A DNA stretch of 64,000 bases from JAPWJZ01 sp965279315 (GCA_965279315.1 OZ257145.1:744001-808000); one strand, 5' to 3'; counted from the stretch's first letter, positions 7,825 through 16,643 are shown. Notes: generated from the sequence alone by a model not told the origin. Numbers and translations: made by a program.

Positions 7825-8133
7825 TCACTTGAACTTCACATACATGCCGCCGGATTCTTTCGACATCACGGGGATCGCGGTTTCGATATAGCCGTTCAGT
7901 TTTTCCACCTTGAAATAACGCGCGACGGGCTGGAACAGTGTTTCACCCTCGCCGGGCTTGGCGGGGTTGAAGCGGATGTAAAGTGTTTTCACCGACGTCT
8001 TCTTGCAATATTTCACGGTATGGTCGAGCGTGTGCAGCGCGTCCTGGCGTTCCTGGTTGCGCAGGTCAAGCTTCACCTCGGCGCCTTCGACGTCGAGGTT
8101 TTCGGTGGATGCCATCTGGTCGAAAAAACTCAT
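7825..8133 (-). CDS. Small protein, possibly Smr-domain-like
   Basis: 102-residue protein I do not recognise with confidence. Its layout recalls a minimal Smr domain: a strand with LDLRNQERQDALHTLDHTV, where Smr has the DLHG helix; a central strand TLYIRFN with a Gly-rich turn (PGEGETLFQPVARYF), where Smr has its GKG helix; and a final strand pair ending SGGMYVKFK. The usual DLHG and HGKG residues are only partly kept, so any nuclease function would be doubtful. It is 7 bases upstream of cysS on the same strand, which suggests a translation-related context. Confidence 0.6.
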   Translation of the reverse strand: MSFFDQMASTENLDVEGAEVKLDLRNQERQDALHTLDHTVKYCKKTSVKTLYIRFNPAKPGEGETLFQPVARYFKVEKLNGYIETAIPVMSKESGGMYVKFK

Positions 8134-8195
8134 AAAATCCCCTTTGCGGATGCTGGTTAATATAGCAATATCCTGTCCGGAAAGTGAGTCCCAAA

Positions 8196-9599
8196 ATGAC
8201 GCAAATTTTCGATTTGATCCTGAAAAACGGCCATGTTGCGACCCCGTGGGGCATCGTGAAAACCGATATTGCGGTCATGGATGGCAGGATTGCCGATATC
8301 GGGGATTTTTCAACGGCGACGGCGCGCGAAATCATCGACTGCAAGGGCTTGCATGTGCTGCCGGGCGCGATTGACACGCAGGTGCATTTTCGCGAACCCG
8401 GATTGACGCATAAAGAGGATTTATCGACCGGCACGCTGTCGGCAATTGCGGGCGGCGTCACCACCATTTTCGAAATGCCGAACACCGACCCGCTGACCAT
8501 CAGCACGGGCACGATGCACGACAAGCTGCACCGCGCGCAGGAGAAGGCGTTTTGCGATTATGCCTTTTTCATCGGCGGCTGCGCGGAAAACGCGCACCTG
8601 CTGTCACAGCTCGAAAAAATCCCCGGCTGCTGCGGCGTGAAGGTTTTCATGGGGTCATCGACCGGCGCGCTGCTGGCCGCGCAGGATGACGTGATCCTGA
8701 AAATCCTGCAAAACGGCACGCGCCGCGTGGCGCTGCATGCCGAGGACGAAGAACGCCTGAAATCACGCAAACACATCGCGGAGACAAGCCACGATGTGAA
8801 AGACCACCCTGTGTGGCGCGACGCCGAATGTGCGCTGCAGGCCGTGAAACGCGCGGTAAAGCTTGCCCGCGAAGCCGGCAGGCGCATCCATTTCCTGCAT
8901 GTGACGTCGGGCGATGAAATGGTTTATTTACGCGACCATAAAGACATCTGCACTATCGAAACCACGCCGCAGCACCTCACATTATCCGCGCCGGAATGCT
9001 ACGAGCGCCTTGGCACGCGCGCGCAGATGAACCCGCCGATCCGCGACAAAAAACACACCGACATGCTGTGGGACGCCGTGAACAAGGGCGTTGTGGACGT
9101 ATTGGGTTCTGACCACGCGCCGCATACGCTGGAGGAAAAGGCGAAGGAATATCCCGCATCGCCGTCCGGCATGACAGGCGTGCAGACGATGGTGCCGGTG
9201 ATGCTGAACCATGTGAACAATGGCAAGCTACCGCTGGAACGCGTCGTCGATTTGCTGGCGCATGGCCCGCAGCGCATTTATCAGATCGCCGGAAAAGGCC
9301 GCATCGCGCTCGGCTATGACGCCGACTTCACCATCGTCGATATGAACCGCGATAAAACCATCACGGATAAATGGATCAAGTCGCGCTGCGGCTGGACGCC
9401 GTTCGACGGCATGAAGGTCAGGGGATGGGTGCAGGGCACGATCCTGCGCGGCAATGTGGTGATGTGGGATGACGAGATCACAGATTCGGCGATCACCCGT
9501 AAATCGCGCGGGCAGCCTGTCCGTTTTGCCGATTTATTGACATTAGCAACAAACTTGCCCGATGAAGAGGTGATCGTAAAGCCCATGGATTGCTGCTAA
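8196..9599 (+). CDS. pyrC: Dihydroorotase-family amidohydrolase (PyrC-like)
   Basis: Cyclic amidohydrolase, 467 residues, closest in wording to class I dihydroorotase (carbamoyl-aspartate to dihydroorotate in pyrimidine synthesis). Visible are LPGAIDTQVHFREPG (residues 55-69), TTIFEMPNTDPLT, VKVFMGSSTGALL, LHAEDEERL, FLHVTSGDEM and GSDHAPH, in family order. The first metal His of the usual HxH is Gln62, giving QVH. I recall this variant in part of the family, so it may be a natural subgroup rather than a dead gene. ATG 8196 has a GGAAAGTGAG site just upstream; GTG 8184 is less likely. Allantoinase or hydantoinase are alternatives. It stands alone, divergent from the cysS group. Confidence 0.8.
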   Translation: MTQIFDLILKNGHVATPWGIVKTDIAVMDGRIADIGDFSTATAREIIDCKGLHVLPGAIDTQVHFREPGLTHKEDLSTGTLSAIAGGVTTIFEMPNTDPLTISTGTMHDKLHRAQEKAFCDYAFFIGGCAENAHLLSQLEKIPGCCGVKVFMGSSTGALLAAQDDVILKILQNGTRRVALHAEDEERLKSRKHIAETSHDVKDHPVWRDAECALQAVKRAVKLAREAGRRIHFLHVTSGDEMVYLRDHKDICTIETTPQHLTLSAPECYERLGTRAQMNPPIRDKKHTDMLWDAVNKGVVDVLGSDHAPHTLEEKAKEYPASPSGMTGVQTMVPVMLNHVNNGKLPLERVVDLLAHGPQRIYQIAGKGRIALGYDADFTIVDMNRDKTITDKWIKSRCGWTPFDGMKVRGWVQGTILRGNVVMWDDEITDSAITRKSRGQPVRFADLLTLATNLPDEEVIVKPMDCC

Positions 9600-9689
9600 T
9601 TCACGTTATAATCTTTAAAATCAGTGGCTTGGGCTGGTTACTTGATTATTAATTTTCCATAGCATTTATCTTATATCTTACACAATTCC

Positions 9690-9743
9690 TTAAACCTGTT
9701 GGCGTAAAATGGTTTAAATGGAATGCCTTGGGGGGCATTCTAA
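9690..9743 (+). promoter_or_regulatory. Two inverted repeats upstream of the GGDEF/EAL gene
   Basis: TTAAACC (9690-9696) and GGTTTAA (9711-9717) form a 7-bp inverted repeat with a 14-base spacer, operator-like. Next to it GAATGCC (9721-9727) can pair with GGCATTC across a 6-base loop, giving a leader hairpin just before the AGGGG ribosome site. No clear promoter hexamers were found. Confidence 0.3.
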
Positions 9744-9763
9744 AAGTTCAGGGGTTTTCAGGT

Positions 9764-11941
9764 TTGGAACGTAATCCAGCCGATGATGATGGCGAAGAGA
9801 CCAGCAGCAAGCGCAAAAGCCGCTGGGCATTTCTTGCGCCCGATGCCACGGGGTCGAGCCCCGTCTGGCGGAGCCGCATTTCGTGGCGCATCACGCTTGC
9901 CGTTTTCGGCACGATCATGCTGGTGCAGGGCGCGGTGCTGGCCTTCAACGTCAAGAGTTACGAAGCCGACAAGCTGAACGACCTGGCGGAACTTGCGCGC
10001 GTCGCCATCACATCCTCCATCAACGACAATCCCGGCCAGTCGCCGATCAGCAACACCGTCGCCAAGCGCCTGTTCGCGACGACTGCCGTGCAGGGCCTCG
10101 CGGTCTATGACGCCGATTTCACGCCGCTGACCCGCTACGGCCGCGCGCCCGCCGTGACGCCCGACACCAAGCCCGACACGCCCGACCAGTCGCGCAGCGC
10201 CAGCGGCCTTGAATACGATGTCGTGTTCACGCCCAAGAACCTGTCGCGCCCGTACCATATCGCGGTCCGCATTGATTCCAGCAATGTCGACGGCATGGTG
10301 ACGAAACAGATCCACCAGACGCTTATTATCCTGCTGCTGCTGTCCGGCCTTGTCACCAGCATCATGATGCTGGCGCTGGGCGCATGGCTGCTGGAACCCA
10401 TCATGATCCTGCGCAACAACCTGCTGTCCGCCGCGCGCAACCCCGAAAAACCCGAATTGCAAAAACCGAGCGTCGAGAGCCGCGACGAGATCGGCGTCGC
10501 CATCCGCATCGCCAACGACCTGATCCGCCAGAACGCGAACAACCTGAAACGGCTGCGGTCGCAGGCGGAAGACAAGATCCACAAGCTGGCCTATTACGAT
10601 AACCTGACCGGCCTGCCGAACCGCACCTACTTCCTTGAAAAACTGGATGATGCGATCCGCCACAAAGTGGTCGAGGAAGACCGCCGCATCGCCGTGTTTT
10701 CGGTCGACCTTGACCATTTCAAGGACATCAACGACACGATGGGCCATGAATTCGGCGACAAGCTGCTGGAAGCCATCGGCAAGCGCCTTGTGAAATGCAT
10801 GCCCGAAGACGCGATGATTTCCCGCGCATCGGCGGATGAATTCACGATCATGGTCGTGTTGAAACCGGAATACGCGGAATCGCAAGTGTTGATCGACCGT
10901 ATTTTCCAGGCGATGGGCGAACCCGTCAGCATCCTGCAGGAACGCTTTCAGGTGCGCGTGTCCATCGGCGCGTCGCATTGCCCGGACGATACGATGGAGG
11001 CGCGGCAGCTGCTGAAAAATTCCGACATCGCGCTGAACCGCGCGAAGGAAGAAGGCCGGGATACCGTCCGCTTCTATTCGCAGGATTTCGACCTTGCCGT
11101 CCAACAGCGCTTCCAGCTGCTGCGCGACCTGCGATCCGCACTGGATGAAAACCAGCTGACCCTGCATTACCATCCGCAGTTCGACCTGCGCACCGGCCAG
11201 CTGATCGGCGCCGAGGTGCTGCTGCGCTGGTTCCTGCCCGACAACAGCAAGGATGGCGGCTATTACGTGTCGCCCGCCGAATTCATCCCCGTCGCCGAAC
11301 AATCCGGCCTGATCGTGCCGATTGGTGAATGGGTCCTGCGCACCGCTTGCGCGCAGATCAAGGCGTGGCAGGAAATGGGCATCCCGCCGTTCCGCGTCGC
11401 CGTCAACATTTCGGGCGTGCAGTTCCACAAGGCCGACATCGTGGCGCTGACCAGCGACGTTTTAAAAACCACCAAGCTCGACCCCAAACTGTTGGAACTG
11501 GAAGTCACGGAATCCGTCTTCATGGAAAACATGCAGATGACGATCGACATCCTGAACCAGCTGCACCGTTTGGGCGTTGAACTGGCCGTCGACGATTTCG
11601 GCACGGGTTACAGTTCGCTGTCGTACCTGCGCCAGTTCCCCATTGACCGCCTGAAAATCGACCAGTCCTTCATTCGCAACGCGCTGGTGAACCCCGACGA
11701 CCGCATGATCACCAAAACGATCATCAACCTCGGCCACAGCCTGAACCTGAAAGTCATCGCGGAAGGCGTCGAGACCAACGACCACGAAAACTTCCTGAAG
11801 GAAGAGGGCTGCGACGAGGTGCAGGGCTTCAAATACACCAAGCCGCTGCCCGTCGACAAATTCCGCGATTACGTCGTGAACTACAACCGCGAATGGGCCA
11901 AGAAAAACCGCCCCGCGCTGATCGACGAAAAGAAAGCCTGA
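9764..11941 (+). CDS. Membrane GGDEF-EAL protein, probably a c-di-GMP phosphodiesterase
   Basis: Cyclic-di-GMP signalling protein, about 725 residues. Layout: cytoplasmic stub; TM1 (about 38-60); periplasmic sensor of about 125 residues; TM2 (TLIILLLLSGLVTSIMMLAL); a HAMP-like stretch; GGDEF domain (about 270-430); EAL domain (about 450-705). The GGDEF signature is degenerate, ASADEF instead of GGDEF, so cyclase activity is unlikely. The EAL domain keeps its catalytic set: E in GAEVLLRW, AVNIS, LELEVTES, VDDFGTGYSS, LKIDQSF, AEGVET. Net activity is therefore probably c-di-GMP hydrolysis, perhaps tuned by GTP. The start is unsure: TTG 9764 has an AGGGG site; in-frame TTG 9728 lies inside a hairpin. 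Confidence 0.88.
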   Translation: MERNPADDDGEETSSKRKSRWAFLAPDATGSSPVWRSRISWRITLAVFGTIMLVQGAVLAFNVKSYEADKLNDLAELARVAITSSINDNPGQSPISNTVAKRLFATTAVQGLAVYDADFTPLTRYGRAPAVTPDTKPDTPDQSRSASGLEYDVVFTPKNLSRPYHIAVRIDSSNVDGMVTKQIHQTLIILLLLSGLVTSIMMLALGAWLLEPIMILRNNLLSAARNPEKPELQKPSVESRDEIGVAIRIANDLIRQNANNLKRLRSQAEDKIHKLAYYDNLTGLPNRTYFLEKLDDAIRHKVVEEDRRIAVFSVDLDHFKDINDTMGHEFGDKLLEAIGKRLVKCMPEDAMISRASADEFTIMVVLKPEYAESQVLIDRIFQAMGEPVSILQERFQVRVSIGASHCPDDTMEARQLLKNSDIALNRAKEEGRDTVRFYSQDFDLAVQQRFQLLRDLRSALDENQLTLHYHPQFDLRTGQLIGAEVLLRWFLPDNSKDGGYYVSPAEFIPVAEQSGLIVPIGEWVLRTACAQIKAWQEMGIPPFRVAVNISGVQFHKADIVALTSDVLKTTKLDPKLLELEVTESVFMENMQMTIDILNQLHRLGVELAVDDFGTGYSSLSYLRQFPIDRLKIDQSFIRNALVNPDDRMITKTIINLGHSLNLKVIAEGVETNDHENFLKEEGCDEVQGFKYTKPLPVDKFRDYVVNYNREWAKKNRPALIDEKKA

Positions 11942-11980
11942 GCCCTTCCGCAATCCCCATTCTTCGGCTAATATCCCGTC

Positions 11981-13309
11981 ATGACAGGCCTCATCTCGCA
12001 CCCATCATCATCCCTGAAAGGCGTCGCACGCGCGCCCGGGGACAAATCCATTTCGCACCGGTCGCTGATGTTCGGCGCGCTGGCGGAGGGGGAAACGGTC
12101 ATTTCCGGGTTGCTGAACGGCGAAGACGTGATGCATACCGGCCAGGCATTGTCGGCCATGGGCGCGGAAATCCACGCGCCTGATGAAGCAGGCGGCATCT
12201 GGCGCGTGAAGGGCATCGGAAGCGCCGGCCTGAAAACCCCGCGTACGACCATTTACCTTGGCAACAGCGGCACATCGACGCGACTGTTGATGGGCGTGGT
12301 GGGCGGATACCCGATCCATGCGACCTTCACGGGTGATGCGTCATTGAGCAAACGCCCCATGGGCCGCGTCATCAAGCCGCTGGCGCAGATGGGCGTGCAG
12401 TTCGAGGCATCGGCGGGCGACATGCTGCCGTTGAAAATTATCGGCGGCGCAAGGCTGGCGCCCATCGAATACACGCTGCCCGTCGCATCCGCGCAGGTGA
12501 AATCGGCCATCCTGTTCGCAGCCCTTCATGCCGAAGGCGTGACGACCGTGATCGAGCCCGAACCGACGCGCGACCATACCGAACGTATGCTGCAATTCTT
12601 TGGCGCGACGGTTGAATCGGAAATGAACGGCAGCGCGAAAACCATCCGCCTGACGGGTTTCCCGTCATTGAAAGCGCAGCCCATCACCGTGCCGTCCGAT
12701 CCCAGCTCCGCCGCGTTCCTGACCGTCGCCGCGCTCATCACCAGGGATTCCGATGTATTGATCCCCGGCGTGTCGATCAATCCCTTGCGCGCGGGCATCT
12801 ATGACACGTTGATCGACATGGGCGGCGACATCACGTTTGAGAACAAGCGCGACATGTCGGGCGAACCCGTTGCCGATATCCGCGTGAAGTCGAGCGCATT
12901 GAAAGGCGTCACCGTACCGAAATCGCGCGTGCCGTCGATGATCGACGAATTTCCCGTCCTGTCCGTCGCCGCGTCGTTTGCCGACGGCAAGACATACATG
13001 TCCGACCTGAAAGAACTGCGCGTGAAGGAAAGCGACCGCCTGCTGGCGATTGCAAAAGGCCTGACCGCCTGCGGCGTGTTGGCGGAGATGGGCGAAGACG
13101 ACCTGACCGTGCATGGGCAGGTGCAGCCGAAGGGCGGCTGCATGGTCGCCGCCAACCTCGACCACCGCATCGCCATGAGCTTCCTTGTCATGGGCATGGC
13201 ATCGGTCGAACCGATTGCGATTGACGACGCCGAGACCATGAACACCAGCTTCCCCGGTTTCGCCGCGCTGATGAACAGCCTCGGCGCGAAAATCTTGCCG
13301 CAGCAATAA
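11981..13309 (+). CDS. aroA: 3-phosphoshikimate 1-carboxyvinyltransferase (EPSP synthase)
   Basis: Sixth step of the shikimate pathway: shikimate-3-phosphate plus PEP to EPSP. 442 residues, full length. Wording follows the CP4-like (class II) alphaproteobacterial group throughout: PGDKSISHRSLMFGALAEGE, TGDASLSKRPMGRVIKPL, VASAQVKSAILFAAL, PSMIDEFPVLSVAASFADG, LRVKESDRLLAIAKGL, DHRIAMSFLVMGMAS. In the PEP/glyphosate loop, however, it reads LGNSGTSTRLLMG (about residues 93-105), with Gly97 where the CP4 enzyme has its Ala. The gene precedes cmk and rpsA, a common alphaproteobacterial order. Confidence 0.95.
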   Translation: MTGLISHPSSSLKGVARAPGDKSISHRSLMFGALAEGETVISGLLNGEDVMHTGQALSAMGAEIHAPDEAGGIWRVKGIGSAGLKTPRTTIYLGNSGTSTRLLMGVVGGYPIHATFTGDASLSKRPMGRVIKPLAQMGVQFEASAGDMLPLKIIGGARLAPIEYTLPVASAQVKSAILFAALHAEGVTTVIEPEPTRDHTERMLQFFGATVESEMNGSAKTIRLTGFPSLKAQPITVPSDPSSAAFLTVAALITRDSDVLIPGVSINPLRAGIYDTLIDMGGDITFENKRDMSGEPVADIRVKSSALKGVTVPKSRVPSMIDEFPVLSVAASFADGKTYMSDLKELRVKESDRLLAIAKGLTACGVLAEMGEDDLTVHGQVQPKGGCMVAANLDHRIAMSFLVMGMASVEPIAIDDAETMNTSFPGFAALMNSLGAKILPQQ

Positions 13310-13610
13310 TTCAAGGCGGCGATATTGATCAGGATGGAAACAGTCCTAAATGTTTCCTCATGCACCCGTTTATCGCCTTTCAAAACACCTTCACCCCCCT
13401 CCTCCACGCGACTCGGGCAGACCTTGCGCACAAAATCTTGGAAATCCAAGCCTTTGCAGCGCACCCCTCAACTATTAACTATCCGCTTGATATCATTCGG
13501 GTTTTAATGTTACAAAGCGTTCTGCCCTTGATAATGTCTTAATATTATGTTAATAATATATGAAGACTTTATTAATGGCTCAACTGCTTTGGGCATCCGG
13601 GGGATATCAC
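13310..13610 (+). other. Intergenic region between aroA and cmk (301 bases)
   Basis: No convincing gene is seen. The first half is C-rich with only short unlikely frames; from about 13480 it becomes AT-rich and holds the promoter candidate at 13528-13557. No terminator hairpin was found after aroA. A frame open from 13560 runs into cmk but lacks a ribosome site. Confidence 0.5.
13528..13557 (+). promoter_or_regulatory. Candidate sigma-70-type promoter for cmk
   Basis: TTGATA (13528-13533) and AATAAT (13552-13557) each match five of six consensus bases with an 18-base spacer, in the only AT-rich part of the aroA-cmk gap. Transcription would start near 13564, about 45 bases before the cmk ATG. 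Confidence 0.42.
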
Positions 13611-14363
13611 ATGTCTATTTTAAACTTCCGCAAGACTGACTTTATCCCTGAGGCGTTCGCCGCCCAGAAAATCGTGATTGCCGTCGATGGCCCTGCCGCA
13701 TCCGGCAAAGGCACACTTGCCCAGAAAATGGCCAAGCGCCTTGGCTACGCGCATCTTGATTCAGGCGCGCTGTACCGCGCGGTTGCGATGACCGCGCTTG
13801 AAATCGGCGCCGATCCTTCAAGCTTCCAAGAGGTGCAGCCCGCGCTGAACATCGTGCTGCGCAACCTCACCCCCGAACTTCTGTCCTGCCCCGACCTGCG
13901 CGCGCCGGAAGTGGCGGATGCGGCATCTAAAGTATCCGCAATCCCCGAAGTGCGCGCGGCATTGCTGCAGCACCAGCGCGATTTCGCGGCCAATTTGCCT
14001 GCTTATGTGGGCGGCGTCGTGATCGACGGCCGCGATATCGGCACGGTCGTCTGCCCCAATGCAGACATCAAATTCTTCGTGACCGCATCGGTCGAGGAAC
14101 GCGCCCGCCGCCGTTTCCTGGAACTGCAATCGGAACATAAAGACGCGACTTTCGAGCAAGTGCTGGCTGACCTCACCGCCCGCGACCTGCGCGACACGAC
14201 CCGCAAGGTCGCCCCGCTGGTGGCTGCCGGTGATGCCTACATCCTCGACACCACCAAGCTGAACCCCGCCGAGACGCTGGACGAGACCATTTCGGTCATC
14301 CGCTCCAAATTCTTGTCGGAATCCGGCGAAGTGGTAGGCAAACCTGTGCAAAAAGCGGTCTAA
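13611..14363 (+). CDS. cmk: Cytidylate kinase
   Basis: Phosphorylates CMP and dCMP to the diphosphates, 250 residues. The P-loop GPAASGKGT appears near residue 30, followed by YAHLDSGALYRAVA, VVIDGRDIGTVVCPNADIKF and the R-rich lid ARDLRDTTRKVAPL, all in family order. I chose ATG 13611 because a GGGGG site lies 9 bases upstream; the open frame back to 13560 lacks a ribosome site. Compared with E. coli Cmk it has a roughly 20-residue N-terminal lead and a short C-terminal extension after SEVIRSKFL-like helix. It sits between aroA and rpsA, the classical cmk-rpsA pairing. Confidence 0.95.
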   Translation: MSILNFRKTDFIPEAFAAQKIVIAVDGPAASGKGTLAQKMAKRLGYAHLDSGALYRAVAMTALEIGADPSSFQEVQPALNIVLRNLTPELLSCPDLRAPEVADAASKVSAIPEVRAALLQHQRDFAANLPAYVGGVVIDGRDIGTVVCPNADIKFFVTASVEERARRRFLELQSEHKDATFEQVLADLTARDLRDTTRKVAPLVAAGDAYILDTTKLNPAETLDETISVIRSKFLSESGEVVGKPVQKAV

Positions 14364-14410
14364 AACCCAGCAAACCCACCGTTTTAGCCCCGTTTTGCCC
14401 CCGTTTTGCA

Positions 14411-14439
14411 TTGACTCTTTTCCAGCCCCGACCTATCTT
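14411..14439 (+). promoter_or_regulatory. Candidate sigma-70 promoter for rpsA
   Basis: TTGACT (14411-14416), a 17-base spacer and TATCTT (14434-14439) give the best promoter pair in the 256-base cmk-rpsA gap. The start would lie near 14446, leaving a leader of about 170 bases before rpsA. A short frame from ATG 14574 overlaps the rpsA start in another frame. Confidence 0.5.
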
Positions 14440-14619
14440 GCCCGTACCGCTTGAACGGGCCCGGGTGCCGCATGGCAGCCCCTCGAGCGTATTCCAAAAT
14501 TCCGGCGCGACTGGTTCCTCCGCCCTCCCCCAACAGACATGTTCTACAGACAGTCCGATGGCATCGGGAGGCGATGAACGCATACAGCGCAGCCGGCCCT
14601 GAAAGAGAGAAACCATACA

Positions 14620-16425
14620 ATGGCAAAAGTAGCAGCCAGAGCACTATCCGAAGTCACCGTGAAAGAGATCACCGGTGAAGACTTCAGCTTCGCGTCCCTG
14701 CTGGACGAAAGCTTCAAAGGCGTCAAATCATTCGAAGGTTCCGTCGTCGAAGGCACGATCGTCAGCATCGACAACGATTTCGTGACCCTGGATGTGGGCC
14801 TGAAATCCGAAGGCCGCATCGCATTGCGCGAATTCGGCATCGGCGGCAACAAGCCCGAAGTTAAAGTCGGCGACAAAGTCGAAGTGTTCGTCGAGCGCAT
14901 GGAAAACAAGGATGGCGAAGCTGTCCTGTCGCGCGAAAAAGCGAAACGCGAAGAATCGTGGATCGTCCTCGAAAAACAACATAAAGCGAACGAGCGCGTC
15001 ACCGGCACGATCTTCGGCCGCGTCAAAGGCGGCTTCACCGTTGACCTCAACGGCGCCGTTGCGTTCCTGCCCGGCTCGCAGGTTGACATCCGCCCCGTGC
15101 GCGACATCAGCCCGCTGTTCGGCACGCCCCAGCCTTTCCTGATCCTGAAGATGGACCGCCAGCGCGGCAACATCGTCGTGTCGCGTCGTGCGGTTCTCGA
15201 AGAATCCCGCGCAGAGGCACGCTCGGAACTGGTCTCCAACCTCAAGGAAGGCCAGGAACTGCAAGGCGTCGTCAAGAACATCACCGATTACGGTGCGTTC
15301 ATCGACCTCGGCGGCGTGGATGGCCTGCTGCACGTGACCGACATCTCGTGGAAGCGCATCAACCACCCGTCCGAAGTCCTCTCGGTCGGCCAAACGGTCA
15401 ACGTCAAAATCATCCGCTTCAACGAAGAATCCCAGCGCATCAGCCTCGGCATGAAGCAGCTGGAGGGTGATCCCTGGCAGGGCGTCGAAGGCAAGTTCAA
15501 GATCGGCACGCGTTACACCGGCCGCGTCACGAACATTGCCGATTACGGCGCGTTCGTTGAACTGGGCGAAGGCATCGAAGGCCTTGTCCACGTCTCCGAA
15601 ATGTCCTGGACCAAGAAAAACATCCACCCCGGCAAAATCGTTTCGACCAGCCAGGAAGTGGAAGTGCAGGTTCTCGACGTTGATCTCGCCAAGCGCCGCA
15701 TCTCTCTCGGCCTGAAACAGACGCAGGAAAACCCCTGGGGCAAATTCGCCGCGGCTCACAAGGCCGGCGACGTCCTGGAAGGCGAAGTGCGCAACGTCAC
15801 CGAATTCGGCCTGTTCGTCGGCATCGGCGACCAGATCGACGGCATGGTCCATATGAGCGACCTGTCGTGGAAAGATTCGGCCGAAGAAGCCATCAAAGCC
15901 TTCAAAAAAGGCGACATGGTGAAGGTAAAAGTGCTGGAAATCGACCCCGAGAAAGAGCGCGTCTCGCTCGGCATCAAGCAACTGGACGGCGAGCAGCCTG
16001 CTGAAGAAGGCGGCCTGAGCGGCGTTTCCAAGAACTCGGTCGTCACCTGCACCGTGAAGGCAATCACCACCGGCGGCATCGAAGTCACCGTGAATGACAA
16101 CCTGACCGGCTTCATCAAGAAGGGCGACCTTTCCCGTGAACGCTCCGAGCAGCGCCCCGACCGTTTCGCCGTTGGCGAAAAAGTCGATGCGAAAGTGCTG
16201 AAGATCGAACGCGGTTCGAAGAAACTCGAACTGTCGATCAAGCAGCGCGAAATCGACGAGGACAAACAGGCGATGGCCGAATACGGCTCGTCTGACTCGG
16301 GCGCTTCGCTCGGCGACATCCTGGGCGCTGCCCTGCAGAAGAAAGGCGCGAAAGCTGCCGAAACTTCTGAAGAAGCCCCCAAGAAAGCCAAAAAAGCCAA
16401 GAAGGACGAAGAAACGGAAGAGTAA
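14620..16425 (+). CDS. rpsA: 30S ribosomal protein S1
   Basis: Largest small-subunit protein; binds mRNA leaders and unfolds them for initiation. 601 residues, somewhat longer than E. coli S1 (557). Six S1 (OB-fold) repeats can be followed: the first two bind the ribosome (IVSIDNDFVTLDVGLKSEG and a degenerate second), and repeats 3-6 show the standard phrase, for example VVKNITDYGAFIDLGGVDGL, VTNIADYGAFVELGEGIEGL and VRNVTEFGLFVGIGDQIDGM. The C-terminus is a Lys/Glu-rich tail of about 30 residues. It has its own promoter candidate, a long leader and a strong terminator at 16447-16480. S1 autoregulates through its leader in enterobacteria; whether that holds here is not visible. Confidence 0.97.
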   Translation: MAKVAARALSEVTVKEITGEDFSFASLLDESFKGVKSFEGSVVEGTIVSIDNDFVTLDVGLKSEGRIALREFGIGGNKPEVKVGDKVEVFVERMENKDGEAVLSREKAKREESWIVLEKQHKANERVTGTIFGRVKGGFTVDLNGAVAFLPGSQVDIRPVRDISPLFGTPQPFLILKMDRQRGNIVVSRRAVLEESRAEARSELVSNLKEGQELQGVVKNITDYGAFIDLGGVDGLLHVTDISWKRINHPSEVLSVGQTVNVKIIRFNEESQRISLGMKQLEGDPWQGVEGKFKIGTRYTGRVTNIADYGAFVELGEGIEGLVHVSEMSWTKKNIHPGKIVSTSQEVEVQVLDVDLAKRRISLGLKQTQENPWGKFAAAHKAGDVLEGEVRNVTEFGLFVGIGDQIDGMVHMSDLSWKDSAEEAIKAFKKGDMVKVKVLEIDPEKERVSLGIKQLDGEQPAEEGGLSGVSKNSVVTCTVKAITTGGIEVTVNDNLTGFIKKGDLSRERSEQRPDRFAVGEKVDAKVLKIERGSKKLELSIKQREIDEDKQAMAEYGSSDSGASLGDILGAALQKKGAKAAETSEEAPKKAKKAKKDEETEE

Positions 16426-16446
16426 TCTTTCGCTTCGGCTTCCGAT

Positions 16447-16480
16447 AAAAACCCCCGCAAGGCAACTTGCGGGGGTTTTT
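16447..16480 (+). terminator. Rho-independent terminator of rpsA
   Basis: Perfect 15-bp stem (16447-16461 with 16466-16480), core CCCCCGCAAG, loop GCAA, ending in a T run continuing into cttttttg. It lies 21 bases after the rpsA stop. Confidence 0.93.
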
Positions 16481-16643
16481 CTTTTTTGAAATAGTTTGGA
16501 ACGCAATGCCGGGGTGACGCATTGGCTCATCAGGAAACGGGGACATCGAACGGTGTTCAATCACAGTACGAGCGTCTTTGTTTCCGACCGTTTTGACCTT
16601 TATGGTCACAAGAGAAGAGGTAAAGCTTTTAGCTTTACCTCTT
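16481..16643 (+). ncRNA. Possible small RNA or leader ending in an orphan terminator
   Basis: Between the rpsA terminator and the cupin gene, about 130 bases hold no convincing gene but end in a second strong hairpin: AAGAGGTAAAGCT (16615-16627) pairs perfectly with AGCTTTACCTCTT (16631-16643), followed by a T-rich run. A smaller TGACC/GGTCA hairpin sits just before it. A separate short transcript or a terminated cupin leader would explain this; no clear promoter was found. Confidence 0.35.
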
